From positions 44,182,080 to 44,246,079 of the forward strand of contig CM045729.1 in NCBI GenBank assembly GCA_024760905.1: a DNA stretch of 64,000 nucleotides. Reading direction: 5' to 3'. Source of the DNA: Plotosus lineatus (lineage: Eukaryota > Chordata > Actinopteri > Siluriformes > Plotosidae). The notes under the pieces are model-generated. The model made no database searches, had not been told where the DNA came from, and was given only the letters and a program-made list of their open reading frames with translations. A program made the translations under genes and the position numbers. Position 1 is the stretch's first letter; the number at the start of each line of letters is the position of its first letter. Shown here in pieces: positions 31,375 to 41,033 of the stretch.

Positions 31375-33960
31375 GCATAGTGCTAATCTAAGCACTTTCA
31401 AAAAAGTACATTTTCAGCTCTCATTTGAACCCAGTGACTCAGCAGTTCGAATGTTCAGAGGAACTTCGTTCCACAACCTTGGCCAGGAGAGAGTAGAATC
31501 TAGATGCATTTCCCCCTTGTTGCTTGGTAAGAAGCAAGTAGCAATGCTAAAGGACCTGAGAGAATGCAGTGCAGTGCATGGTGTGATGAGTGCTTTGAGG
31601 TAGGAGGGTGTGGGTTGCTCATTGGGGCAATTACACAAATGGTCAATCATTTGGCAACAGGCCCGTGTATAAATTAATTTAGTATATACAACATGGGGAT
31701 GATGCAATTTGATTGGTTTGCAGTCTAGGAAATAGTAATCATTTATTAAATGAGGGTATGTATGATATAGAGAATTAATCATTCAGGATGGTGCAAAAGA
31801 TATATATTTTCAAAATAGGCACTTATGTTATTATGCTTGAGGTGAGAGAGTTCTCAGTACAGTATGGCTTAATGAGGGTGTTCAGAGGAAAGAGCATCAT
31901 AGCCAGTGTGAGACAGCCGGAATTGTCTCTAGCTTAGCATGCTAGTCCCTGTTAACACTATTTCTGATCAATTTCAGACAAATTCCACTAAAATCAATAA
32001 AATATGGTTAACAGGTCTATCTCACAGCAAAAAGGTCCTGGATCTGAGTCCTGGGCTCAGCTTGGTCATTTCTTTGTGGAGTTTGCATGTTCGCCCCGTG
32101 CTTGTGTGGGTCTCATCTAAGTACTCCAGTTTTCTTCTGCAATCCAAAGATATGCACAATAGGCTAAATTTCCCCTAGATGTGACTGTGAGTATAAATGT
32201 GTGTGTATGGGTTGGCCCTGTGATTGACTGACAAGTTGTTCAGGATAGTTGTACCCCACCTTCACTGGGAGTCGTGTGAGATCCCCACAGCCCTAGTAGA
32301 ATTAAGTGGTTTAAATGAACGAGTGAAAGGTCGGCTATTCATTATTTTCTTTCCTGGATTTTCCTTTGTCCTGCATTATGTTGTCCATCCTGCATAAAGA
32401 AAATCAGAAATCAGTTTGGAATTCTTACGGTAGTTGGTTTAAAAAAAAAGTGGGGGTACGTAGTTTAAATATGAAATGCCTATTTTCTCCACTGTTATTG
32501 AAGTTCAATGGCAGCAACACGATGAAGAATTCAGTTTGATGTGAATTACCTTGAGAAATTACCTTGACTCGTATTCAATTTATTGACTAATGTCCTGAAT
32601 GAGCAGGTCTATGTGCGTTTCTGTTCTATTTACCAATGAGTAAATAGCAAAATTCTGGATAAAAGCTTTAATATAACCAATTCAATGGTACCAGACCTAA
32701 ATGAGCTGGATTGCTCCATACAGGGCTTTGAAACGAGGCTGTCGCTGTGTGGAGGTGGACTGCTGGGATGGCCCAAATGGAGAGCCCATTGTTTACCATG
32801 GACATACATTCACGTCCAAGATTCTGTTTAAAGATGTTATCGCAACAGTGGCAAAATATGCCTTTGAGGTGAATATGATTTCATTCAAAAATATTTTCTG
32901 GTTCTTCTACAAGCTAAGTTACTGACCAACTTTTTAATCTATCGCTGCATTATAGGCATCGGAATACCCACTCATTTTGACAATTGAAAACCATTGTAGC
33001 ATTGAACAACAGACAGTCATGGCTGAGCGCCTAAAGAATATCCTCGGTAACATGTTACTGAAAACTACAATCGATGGAAAAATGGTCAGTGTACTGCCAT
33101 CACCAGAGGTGAGATAGTGTTTAGCATCTTTTGTTATATTCATGTATAATTTTGGCACTGAGACAAGTAAAAAAGGGTAAACCTTGTCTCCACTTCCTCC
33201 ACTTCTCATTACGATGTCAAGATTTTCTGGAAAAGTCTGCTATGAAAATAAATTTTGAAGAATGTCAAACACCCCACAGAACCCTAGATTTCAGATTCAC
33301 CTTGCAAGTTTACAGTAGGCTTACAGTAATGCCAGCATTTAACGTTCTCTGATTGGTTGGTCTGGGGAAAAACTAGTTGAATAGTCTGGAGTGAATTCAA
33401 AAACTGAACCAGTGACCTTTCAGTCCCAAAGCAGCTTCTCTAACCATTAGGATACGGCACCATTTAATCTATTTATTTAACAATTTGATAATGTCCCAAC
33501 ATTATTTTACAACAATCGGGTCCTTTAAGTGTACAATAATAGCTGTTTCAAAAAATTTCAGGAACTTAAGGGGAAAATCTTGTTAAAAGGAAAGAAAATT
33601 AATGCACCTGAGGAGTGCTCAGATGCTGACTATCAAGAAGGCAGTGATGTGAGTGATGATGATAAAGCTATGGACAAGGACAGTCAGACCACAGAGAGCA
33701 TGGTATGTAAATCTGCACATAACACTTTCTTTGGATATACTGAATCTTGTCCAGGGAGAGTAAAGACTAAAGGCTTAATATTTTCTCCACACTCTGCAGA
33801 CATATTGTATGTTCATACACTTTAAATATTACTCCAATGAGCATTATATGATGTAGAGGGAGAGATTGATGTTTCATGTTGTGAGGTAAAGATGGAGGAT
33901 GCAGCAGTATATAGTGATGCAAAAACCTATAGCGCTTGTACCGGTTAGTGTTTGTGTGTG

Positions 33961-34002
<42 letters not shown>

Positions 34003-34669
34003 GAATTTTGGTTTACTCTTCTAAAAACATGGCAATAAGTGGATTGGCTTTTCTGAATTGCCTTTAGTTGTGAATAAGTTTGCACACTTCCCTGAAATTA
34101 ACTATTTTTTTGTTTGTTTGTGTGTTTTTTGTTCAGCAATCAGTTTATATTCAAGATCGGTACCTTTAAACCAGGGGTGCTCAATCCTGCTCCTGGAGAT
34201 CTACCTTCCACATGACTTTATCTCCAACCCTAATGTGACCCATGTGACATGCAAGATCCAGTCAGGTCTTGATTAGATGATTGGATGGTTAGGTGGTCAT
34301 GATTAGGGTTGGAGTGAATGTCTTCTGGAAGGTAGATCTCCAGGAGCAGGATTGAGCACCCCTGCTTTAAACCTATGTTTATTTATTTATTTTATTGGTA
34401 ATTATTTCCAAATTCCTGGATCCAAACTCACAATAAAGAACTCAAACCACTGAGCCATCACTGCACTATTTAATGTGTAAATTTTGTGTGTTCTTGATCA
34501 GAATTCAAAGGAAAATCTATCACAGGAGCTTTCAGACCTTATCATATACTGCAAGAATGTTCGGTTTCACAGCTTTGAGCACTCGCGCACCCATAACAAA
34601 CCTTGTGAGATGTCCTCCTTCTCTGAGTCTAAGGCCCGCAGACTAATCAAAGAAACTGGTAGGACCATA

Positions 34670-34759
<90 letters not shown>

Positions 34760-37700
34760 GCGTGCGCGCGCACGCACACACAGTTGTGTTCAAGCTAATA
34801 GCAATCAAACATCACTAACCTGATAAATCTCCGTTTTTGGTATAAATGATATTTTTACATGCCAAATAATTTACTATCAGGTGTAGTAGAGTAATAGAAC
34901 TCAACAGACCCAACAGTCATGAGCTGCATTCTGCCGATTCTGTGTAATTGAATCACTAATTGAAAGGGCTGTGTTCAAAATAATAGCAGTGTGGAGATCA
35001 ATTAGTGACATCATTCATTCTTTGAAAAACAGGTGCCAGTTATTGTCCTTATTTAAGGAAAGAAGGCAGTAAATGTTGTAGGTGCTGGTTATATAATATT
35101 TCTCTCTGAAATTCTGAGAAGAATGGGTTGTTCCAGACATTGAACAGTGTACCTTAATTAAAAAGTTGATTGGAGAGGGGAAAACATATAAAGATGTGTA
35201 GAAAATGAGAGGCTGCTCAGCTAAAATGATCATAAATGCTTTAAAATTGCAACCAAAACCTGAAAGACATGGAAAAAAGTGAAAAAGTATCGATAGAAGG
35301 AATGGATAGAAGAAGAGCCAAAATGGCAAGGACTCAGCCAACCATCAGCTCCAGGAGGACCAAAGAAGGTCTAAAGTTACCTGTGATACTGTTACAATCA
35401 GAAGATGCCTATGTAAAGCCAAACTATCGGCAAGAAGCCTCTGCAAAATCCACTGGTGAAAAAAAGACATGTGCCGAAGAGGTTACAATTTGCCAAAGAG
35501 CACATTGACTGGCCTAAAGAGAAATAGCACAACATTTTGTGGACTGATGAAAGTGAGGTCATTCTTTATGGGTCTAGCAGCCAGAAACAGTTTGTCAAAT
35601 GACCTCTAAACATTGAATTCAAGCCACAGTACACTGGGAATACAGTGAAGCATGGTGGCGCAAGCATCAGGGGATGGGGATGTTTCTTATACTATGATGT
35701 CGGGCTTATTTATAGCATACCAGGGATCACAGGTCAGTTTGAATACATCAGAATACTTGAAAAGATCCTGCTGCCTTATACTGAAGAGGAAATGCCCTTG
35801 AAATGGGGGTTCCAACAACACAACAATCCCAAACACACCAATAAATGGGCAACATCTTGGTTCCAGACCAACAAAATTGATGTCATAGAGCAACCGGCCC
35901 AATCCCCGGACCTTAATCCAATAGAAAACTTGGATTAACATCAAAAATGTATTTCTGAGGAAAAAACAAGAAATACAGAAGAAATGTGGAATGGAGACCA
36001 ATCATCCTGGGCTAGAAAAACCTCTTCACAGGTACCAGAAGTTGGTTGACTCCATGCAATACAGATGAACAGCAGTTTTCAAAAACAGTGGTTATACAAC
36101 TAAATATTAGTTCAGGGATTCAAAGGAACACCACCCAAACCGAGAATCGGCTGAGATGGGCACCATCCTCCCCATGACCCTAATTAGGATTAAGCAGTTA
36201 CAGAAAATGAATGACTGACTCAAAGGAAAACAAAATCTTATATTTTACGGTTGATACAGTGAATGTTTGCCCCCCAGTGTAGCTAACTGGGTTATCAAAG
36301 GCGGGCCATGTCTCTCACTGTCTCTGGTGAGAGGCATGTAAAAGAACCATTGCTGACTTTCGTAAAGAGTAGCTGCAAAGTCGTCAGCGTGTTTCTGTCC
36401 CTTGCTAAAAAGGGTTGTGACAGGAAGGGCATCCGACGTAAAAACCTCTGCCAAATCAAACGTGCGAATCAGATGATTCGCTGTGGCGACTCCCGAGTAA
36501 AAGGGAAAAAGCCGAAAGGAAGACAGACAGACAGTGAATGTTTTCGTTTGTGAAGAAGAATGCAGATGCTGCTTTTTTGAACAGTCTAATATTCACTTTT
36601 CTTCAATTTCTTTCAAGGAATAACACAAATTATATATTTAGATATATTTGTCTTCATGTTTTGATTTGGAACAGAATGCGGAGTGTTCCCAATGCATTTG
36701 TGTGTATGGAAATAAAAGCTATTATAAGGATTTTGAGCTTTATTCACTTTTTCCAACACACTTATTTTGATTGCAACTGTATGTATTCATTCTTTTTTTT
36801 TTCAAGTTGCTTAATTCTGATTAGTGTAACAGAGAGGCTGGCACCCATCTCAGCTGACCCTGGCTGAGGGCATGGTACACCCTGGGCAGCTTGCCAGGAT
36901 ATCACAGTGTCATACTCACACAACCATTAACATACACATGTAGGGAAGATTTGGAACAGCCTACTGTGCATGTTTTTGGACTGTGGGAGGAAACCTCTGT
37001 GAGCACCGGGAGAACATACAAACTCCACACAGAAACACCAAAGCTTACTTGCTGTGAGGCGGACATACTAATCAGTACACCACCGTGCCACCATATATCA
37101 ATAAAATGATCAATAAAGTATTCTGATATATATTTAATATATATAAATTACAAATGTGCAGCGCGGGGGCATAGTGGTTAGCACGTCTGCCTGACAGCAA
37201 GAAGGTCCTGGGTTTGATTCCCAGCGCCGTTTCCATGTGGAGTTTTCATTTTTCCTCCATGTTTGTGTGGGTTTTGTCCGGGTACTCCAGTTTCCTCCCA
37301 CCGTTCAAAAACATGCACATTAGGTTATTGGGCTGTTCCAAATCACCCCTAGGTGTGAGTGTTGGCCCTGCGATGTCCTGGCGAGCCGTTCAGGGTGTAC
37401 CCCCCCCCCCCCTCCGCCCCCTTCACCCAGTCAGCTGAGAAGGGTGCCAGCCTCCCCACAACCCTAATTAAGATTAAGCGGTTCAGAAAATGAATGGATG
37501 AATGAAATTTCTGTGTGTAGAAACATGAATAAACCGGATGTTTTATTTTTAGCAGAAGAATGGAACTGGATAATCATTTTTGTCTCTTCCATCAGGAGCT
37601 GACTTCATTCAGCATAACAAAAGGCATCTAAGCAGAATATATCCCAGTGGCTTAAGGGCAGACTCTTCGAATTATTGCCCCCATGACATGTGGAATGTGG

Positions 37701-39153
37701 GATGCCAAATTGGTACGGCCTCTTTCTCACATCAGAAAACAATCAAACAAAGTTGAACAAGAACACATACAATAAATTAAGATGTGTGTTGTTCTAGAAA
37801 ATAATTAGTGGTGATGTGATATATATATATATATATATTGGCAGGACAGGACAAAGTTTAATATGAGAACTGTGATCTGTCTCTTAGTGGCCTTGAATGT
37901 TCAGAAAGCAGGACTGGAGATGGATCTTAATGATGGCCTCTTCCGTCAGAATAACCACTGTGGATATGTTTTGAAACCCGAGATCTTGCTCAGCAGCAAA
38001 CAGTGTTTCAACCCAGAGAGGCCGACTGAATGGAAGGATTACTGTCCTCTATTCTTCTCTATTCAGGCACTGAAACACTAATGAATAATTTACAAATGTT
38101 ACAGCATGAAGGTCTGGGTTTGATTCCCAGCTCAGGCAGTTGTGTGCAGTTTGCATGTTCTCCCCGTGCTTGCGTGGGTTTCCTCCGGGTATTCCGGTTT
38201 CCTCCAAGTCCAAAAACATGTACAGTAGGCTAATCTAAGCTGTTCCAAATCACCCTGAGATGTGAGTGTGAATGGTTGAGTGTTGGCCTTGCGATGGCTG
38301 GCGAGCTGTCCAGGGGAAACCCAAGCCTCCCCACGATCTGAATTAAGCTGTTTAGAGAAAGGATGAATTAATAATTTGAAATTATGTAATGTTAATATGT
38401 GTACAAGTCTATGCATCTATCCAATGCTTTGTATTTCTTTTAGATAATAAGTGGCCAACAGCTCCCTAAATTAAGCAAAAAAGAAGGTTCCATTGTGGAC
38501 CCTTTGGTAAGGGTGGAGATCTATGGTGTGCCTCTCGATCAAACCCAGCAGGAAACCAAACACATTGAGAACAATGGTAAGGAAAATTGTGATTTCATAC
38601 TTTCTACAGAACACCAGATTCATTGTACAAGGGAAGTTTGCTGTTTTGTTGTTGTTTAGAAATACTACTTTGTAATTTCTGAACAGCAGATTTGATTATG
38701 TAATTGTGTTAGCATCGATTCCCATGTTGTGTCTCGTTTGCACAGGATTCAACCCATGCTGGAACGAAACATTAAAGTTTGTGATCCATACACCAGAGCT
38801 AGCACTGGTTCGCATTGTTGTAGAGGACTATGACAAGACATCCAGAAATGATTTTATTGGGCAATACACACTCCCTTTCTCCTGCATTCAACCTGGTGAG
38901 AAGTCTTTTTTTTTTTTTTTAGAAAATTTCACTAAATATTATAAGAGGCTGAATCTTTTACAAATAATTAAAACAAGAAATTAAACAAATACAAGAAATT
39001 AAGTGCTTTTATTTGTGTATTTTTTTTTCAGGATATCGACATGTACATCTTTTATCAAAAGATGGCACTAGCATTTGCCCATCATCTTTATTTGTGTATA
39101 TTAAAATTGAAAAGATTGAAAAGACATCTCAGACTGTCGATCAGGGACATTAA
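24591..39153 (+). CDS. plcd4: Phospholipase C delta 4, complete (15 coding exons)
   Basis: Hydrolyses PIP2 to IP3 and diacylglycerol in a Ca2+-dependent way at membranes. Coding exons: 24591-24612, 24724-24882, 27449-27677, 27835-27964, 28407-28638, 28916-29117, 32724-32868, 32956-33108, 33562-33702, 34502-34658, 37596-37712, 37888-38066, 38444-38576, 38746-38895 and 39032-39153 (TAA). They sum to 2271 nt, 756 aa, close to the human length of about 762. Domains: PH about 15-125, EF-hands about 137-290, X box about 290-425, acidic linker about 430-475, Y box about 480-610, C2 about 615-756. All six PLC-delta catalytic residues are present with PLC-delta1 spacing: H305, N306, E335, D337, H350 and E384. 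All introns are GT-AG except the one after 38066, which starts GC. PLCD4 is preferred over PLCD1/3 because of its ZNF142 and USP37 neighbours and sequence such as [11 protein letters not shown]. Confidence 0.95.
24724..27677 (+). CDS. plcd4: PLCD4 exons 2-3: PH domain
   Basis: Exon 2 encodes [20 protein letters not shown] with basic phosphoinositide-contacting residues. Exon 3 (27449-27677) encodes [12 protein letters not shown]...[20 protein letters not shown]...AWIQGMRML. The donor used after exon 2 is the first of two overlapping GT sites (24883), because only that one keeps phase. Confidence 0.9.
25180..25320 (+). mobile_element. DANA-like SINE fragment
   Basis: GGATTTCCTCCGGGTACTCT and CAATCCAAACACATGCACAT are diagnostic of the family. 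Both ends are lost. Confidence 0.55.
25698..26008 (+). mobile_element. SINE, L2-type-tail subtype, diverged
   Basis: tRNA-like head with one gap (GGTGGCCTGGTCATAAGG) and B box GGTTCAAGCCCC. The tail is AATTAGGTTCAG. It is more mutated than the other copies and has no TSD. Confidence 0.75.
26100..26955 (+). mobile_element. Nonautonomous DNA element (Tigger-like ends), copy 2, SINE-split
   Basis: Left end contains CGCGGTTAATGGGGACC and the right end is AAGTAGTGAGGGATCACTGT, reminiscent of Tigger-type termini. The internal sequence matches 1196-1655. A SINE sits at 26268-26612. Confidence 0.55.
26268..26612 (+). mobile_element. SINE, L2-type-tail subtype, full length
   Basis: Complete tRNA head, body and CCTAATTAGGACTAAGGGGT tail. 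The TSD ACATATTCAATGC is perfect at 26255-26267 and 26613-26625. The empty site can be read directly in copy 1 at about 1295-1312. Confidence 0.92.
27835..28638 (+). CDS. plcd4: PLCD4 exons 4-5: EF-hand region
   Basis: Exon 4 carries a canonical EF loop [13 protein letters not shown] with D147, N149, D151 and E158. The later loops (for example [12 protein letters not shown]) lack some ligands, as is usual in PLC-delta. Exon 4 ends AGT|GTGAGC, joining in phase 0 to ATG TCT at 28407. Confidence 0.9.
28254..28287 (+). pseudogene. Short copy of the PLCD4 exon 3 acceptor region
   Basis: AGTCTCTGTAGGTGATATGG repeats the start of exon 3 (27447 onward, AGTCTCTGTAGGTGATGTGG), with similarity fading after about 33 bp. 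It lies in intron 4 and has no polypyrimidine tract. Confidence 0.5.
28916..33108 (+). CDS. plcd4: PLCD4 exons 6-8: catalytic X box
   Basis: Exons 28916-29117, 32724-32868 and 32956-33108. Key motifs are [15 protein letters not shown] (H305/N306), [14 protein letters not shown] (E335/D337), [10 protein letters not shown] (H350) and LTIENHC (E384). The 3.6-kb intron 6 holds the L2 LINE, SINEs and TG repeats. Confidence 0.95.
29391..29442. repeat. (CA)n microsatellite
   Basis: About 26 CA units followed by ATAGACAG repeats that served as the target of the neighbouring SINE. Confidence 0.95.
29469..29812 (-). mobile_element. SINE, RTE-tail subtype
   Basis: Reverse copy with tail CTTTCGGCTTTTTCCCTTTT at the left and tRNA head at 29740-29812. 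The TSD ATAGACAGATATACATAC is perfect over 18 bp at 29451-29468 and 29813-29830. The body contains GCAGACCAATATG, shared only with 52815-53076. Confidence 0.9.
30040..31190 (-). mobile_element. L2-type LINE reverse-transcriptase remnant
   Basis: Minus-strand pieces read ...[14 protein letters not shown] (LLYSLFTHDC motif), [11 protein letters not shown] (decayed FADDTTV), [18 protein letters not shown] and [32 protein letters not shown]. This is the RT-to-C-terminus order of fish L2-clade LINEs. 30480-30660 and 30700-30900 are a direct duplication. The catalytic FADD is mutated and the copy is dead. Confidence 0.75.
31252..31372. repeat. Compound (GT)n microsatellite with CG interruptions
   Basis: About 120 bp of alternating purine-pyrimidine (TG)n, interrupted by GCGCACGTG and ATGTGCG. 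It lies in PLCD4 intron 6. Confidence 0.95.
31390..31620 (-). mobile_element. LINE C-terminal coding relic
   Basis: The minus strand reads [24 protein letters not shown], a motif at the C-terminus of several fish LINE reverse transcriptases (compare the plus-strand frame at 59280-59345). Confidence 0.55.
31990..32320 (+). mobile_element. DANA-like SINE
   Basis: AACAGGTCTATCTCACAGCA, GTGGAGTTTGCATGTTC and a degenerate AGAATTAAGTGGTTTA tail. Confidence 0.65.
33562..33702 (+). CDS. plcd4: PLCD4 exon 9: acidic X/Y linker
   Basis: Starts [12 protein letters not shown] (the last X-box strand), then runs into an Asp/Glu-rich stretch ([20 protein letters not shown]). In PLC enzymes this negatively charged linker is autoinhibitory (established for the family). 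Confidence 0.9.
33953..34001. repeat. (TG)n microsatellite
   Basis: TG run in PLCD4 intron 9. Confidence 0.95.
34172..34364. mobile_element. Palindromic hAT MITE
   Basis: 193 bp, CAGGGGTGCTCAATCCTGCT at one end and its complement AGCAGGATTGAGCACCCCTG at the other. The inner arms (GGAGATCTACCTTCC) are also paired. The 8-bp TSD CTTTAAAC is perfect at 34164-34171 and 34365-34372. It is noncoding. Confidence 0.93.
34502..38066 (+). CDS. plcd4: PLCD4 exons 10-12: catalytic Y box
   Basis: Exons 34502-34658 ([25 protein letters not shown]), 37596-37712 ([23 protein letters not shown]) and 37888-38066 ([25 protein letters not shown]). The substrate-binding Ser/Arg and the CGYVLKP signature are present. 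Confidence 0.93.
34671..34757. repeat. (TA)n(CA)n compound microsatellite
   Basis: Begins 12 bp after the exon 10 donor and runs to the Tc1-like element. Confidence 0.95.
34781..36783 (+). mobile_element. Degenerate Tc1-like element with nested SINEs
   Basis: Ends are CAGTTGTGTTCAAGCTAATA and the complementary CACTTATTTTGATTGCAACTG. Transposase remnants read [20 protein letters not shown] (35320-35385) and [13 protein letters not shown]...[13 protein letters not shown]...[12 protein letters not shown] (35645-35935). The catalytic DPKH motif is NPKH, so the second Asp is lost. The 3' part is split by SINEs at 36140-36225 and 36269-36530. Confidence 0.75.
36269..36530 (+). mobile_element. 5'-truncated SINE, RTE-tail subtype
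   Basis: Starts inside the body (CCCCCCAGTGTAGCTAACTG) and ends CCGAAAGGAAGACAG. The TSD ACAGTGAATGTTT is perfect at 36256-36268 and 36531-36543. Confidence 0.9.
36795..37095 (-). mobile_element. DANA-like SINE
   Basis: Reverse copy with tail TTGCTTAATTCTGATTAG at the left and tRNA-like head GTGGTGTACTGATTAG at the right. Confidence 0.7.
37160..37500 (+). mobile_element. DANA-like SINE, full length
   Basis: Complete: GGGGCATAGTGGTTAGCACG, GGGTTTGATTCCC, CTCCCACCGTTCAAAAACAT, AATTAAGATTAAGCGGTTCA and ATGAATGG repeats. Confidence 0.8.
37819..37840. repeat. Short (TA)n
   Basis: TA run in PLCD4 intron 11. Confidence 0.9.
38067..38068 (+). promoter_or_regulatory. plcd4: Putative GC splice donor of PLCD4 intron 12
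   Basis: The exon ends ATT CAG and the intron begins GCACTG. The next exon starts after TTTTAG at 38444 with ATA ATA AGT GGC, giving the conserved ..[11 protein letters not shown].. join in frame. There is no GT in the first 25 nt that keeps frame and homology. The total CDS is a multiple of three only with this border. Confidence 0.75.
38095..38372 (+). mobile_element. DANA-like SINE, 5'-truncated
   Basis: From the B-box-like GGGTTTGATTCCCAGC to CCACGATCTGAATTAAGCTG. It sits in PLCD4 intron 12, just after the GC donor. Confidence 0.7.
38444..39153 (+). CDS. plcd4: PLCD4 exons 13-15: C2 domain and C-terminus
   Basis: Reads [20 protein letters not shown], then [14 protein letters not shown]...[20 protein letters not shown], then [12 protein letters not shown] and the end TVDQGH*. 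Asp residues of the Ca2+-binding loops (VDP, EDYD) are retained. Confidence 0.93.
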
Positions 39154-40300
39154 AGGAAAAGAAAGGAAGAAACCTGGACATGCATGGGAAATACCTACAT
39201 CCACTGAAATGCTGCCATTACTGAAGATATGGGTGCTGTTGTATGCTCATACAAGGAATTTTATAAATCATACACCAACTGTAGTTGTCTTGGATATAAA
39301 GCAAAATGCAAAAGCACTGAAGAATCCTAATATTCTAACAGTCAGGCTTTATTCAAATCATCTTTAAGGAAAAATATGCAGCATATTTATATACACCAAT
39401 TTGTGTTATGTTTTGGGAAGCATTTTGCCGACATGTTATTATTTTCAGTGCCCCAGTTTGCGGAAACAGCCACTGGAGGCCACGATAACATGATCATTAC
39501 TGAAGTGGAACTTTTGTATTCTGGTGGCAGTGATCTCTTTAATGGTGATTCTAAATTCATTCACAGGATCACAGGGCATAGTGGATGGCGTCCAGCGTGT
39601 GCAAATTATGTAAATCATATGCTGTACCTTTGCAGACAGCAACTCGTAACTTAATTCTTTGGGGGGGGGGCGCTATGTTACAGCATTAGACAGTGTTCTC
39701 AACTACGGTTATCTTTAGCAAACCACCAATAAAAGGAAATATTTTGGAAGAGTTTGTTATTAGTGATGCTAAGTTTAAGAACAAATTGCCAAAGCATGCG
39801 TGAAGAATTAGAGTCATCTCACCTCTGAATAACTGAAGATATGAGCTGAACCCTATTGAAATGTTGTGGCTGAAAATGGCATTTCCAATGTGAATCACTG
39901 GAATTTAAAGAATATTGTAGAAACTCAATGCAGGGACCAGTATCCTGTTGCTGGAAGCGTTTCTATGTTGCTGTTTGACGTGGCACAACCAAGTACTGAG
40001 GTTAGGGCCAATTACTTTTTTCTTTTACATAGGTTATGTTTGTCAGTTTTTGTTCTGAAACAAATTACAAGATCTTTGATAAAATGTGTATTTTATTTAC
40101 TCAGATTGTCTTTTGTATTACGCTAAATTTGTTTGGGAATCAAGTGGAAATTAAGTGTTTTGTTATGCATAATTATTCACTTCAGGCTCTATTTAGTATA
40201 TATTACATGGGACTGGTGCGATCTGACTGAGCTGCGATCTCTTGGTTTGTCACAAGCGCTTGAGCTGGTGGTGTCATCATTATCATGGTGTATCATGTAA
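39154..40300 (+). other. PLCD4 3' flank with an unrecognised degenerate element
   Basis: The first part is presumably the 3' UTR. From about 39400 to 40200 the text resembles an old transposon: a TTCGCGGAAACAGCC-like piece, an open stretch GGHDNMIITEVELLYSGGSD, and an end AGGGCCAATTACTTTTTTC of a type common in fish repeats. I cannot name it. Confidence 0.4.
39728..39733 (+). terminator. plcd4: Candidate PLCD4 polyadenylation signal (AATAAA)
   Basis: AATAAA about 575 nt after the stop codon. Position only; there is no transcript support. Confidence 0.3.
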
Positions 40301-40314
40301 TTTTATTTTCTGTT

Positions 40315-40450
40315 CTGCCCTTACCTTTATTAGAGTAACGGGGAGGCTGGAGGCCATCTCAGCTGATGTCTGTTGAAGGTGGGGTGCACCCACAATCCTT
40401 TTCTGATTTTTCTAATTTGACAGTGCTAACCACTATGCCACTCTTCCTTC
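40315..40450 (-). mobile_element. DANA-like SINE, internally deleted
   Basis: Contains AGTAACGGGGAGGCTGG and TGCTAACCACTATGCCAC, the two ends of the family, with the middle missing. Confidence 0.5.
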
Positions 40451-40621
40451 TATTATTCAATTAAAATGAAAAAATAAGCCATAAAATTTGGGGGAATTTT
40501 TTTTTTTTTAATTTCATAAAAGATGATTTACTTCTTTTAATTTTTTTTTTTTTTACATTTGAATAAGTGTGCAAACACGGCTCATGCCACCAGTTTGAAC
40601 TATCTTGTGTGGCCATTAAAT

Positions 40622-41024
40622 CTTCTTCTTTTCCTTTCGGCTGTTCCCTTCAGGGGTCGCCACAGCAAATGATCTGCCTCCATCTCTCCCTATCCTCTGC
40701 ATCTTCTACTCTTACTCCAACGACCTTCATGTCCACCTTCACCACATCCATAAATCTTCTCTTTGGTCTTCCTCTGGGCCTTCTGCCTGGTAGTTCCAAC
40801 CTCAGCATCCGACTACCAATATACTCACTATCCCTCCTCTGTACATGTCCAAACCATCTCAATCTAGCCTCTCTGACTTTGTCTCCAAAACCTCTTACAT
40901 GTGCTGTCCCTCTGATGTACTCATTTCTGATCCTATCCATCCTCGTTACTCCCAAAGAGAACCTCAACATTTTCATCTCTGCTACCTCCAATTCTGACTC
41001 CTGTCTTTTCCCCAGGGCCACTGT
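40622..41024 (-). mobile_element. 5'-truncated RTE-type LINE
   Basis: The minus strand has an open frame of 124 codons ending GDP (MALGKRQESELEVAEMKMLR..RRPRGRPKRRFMDVVK..RWRQIICCGDP), the RTE C-terminus, followed by AAGAAGA. The TSD CCATTAAAT is at 40613-40621 and 41025-41033. Little decayed. Confidence 0.88.
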
Positions 41025-41033
41025 CCATTAAAT

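Noticed and set aside
39376..39654. Possible extra gene after PLCD4 (GGHDNMIITEVELLYSGGSD)
   Set aside because: Short, no splice support, and embedded in repeat-like decayed sequence. Recorded only as an unidentified element.
40567..41031. 154-codon frame opposite the LINE fragment, and similar frames at 60563-61414 and 56300-56800
   Set aside because: Antisense shadows of the RTE reverse transcriptase on the opposite strand.
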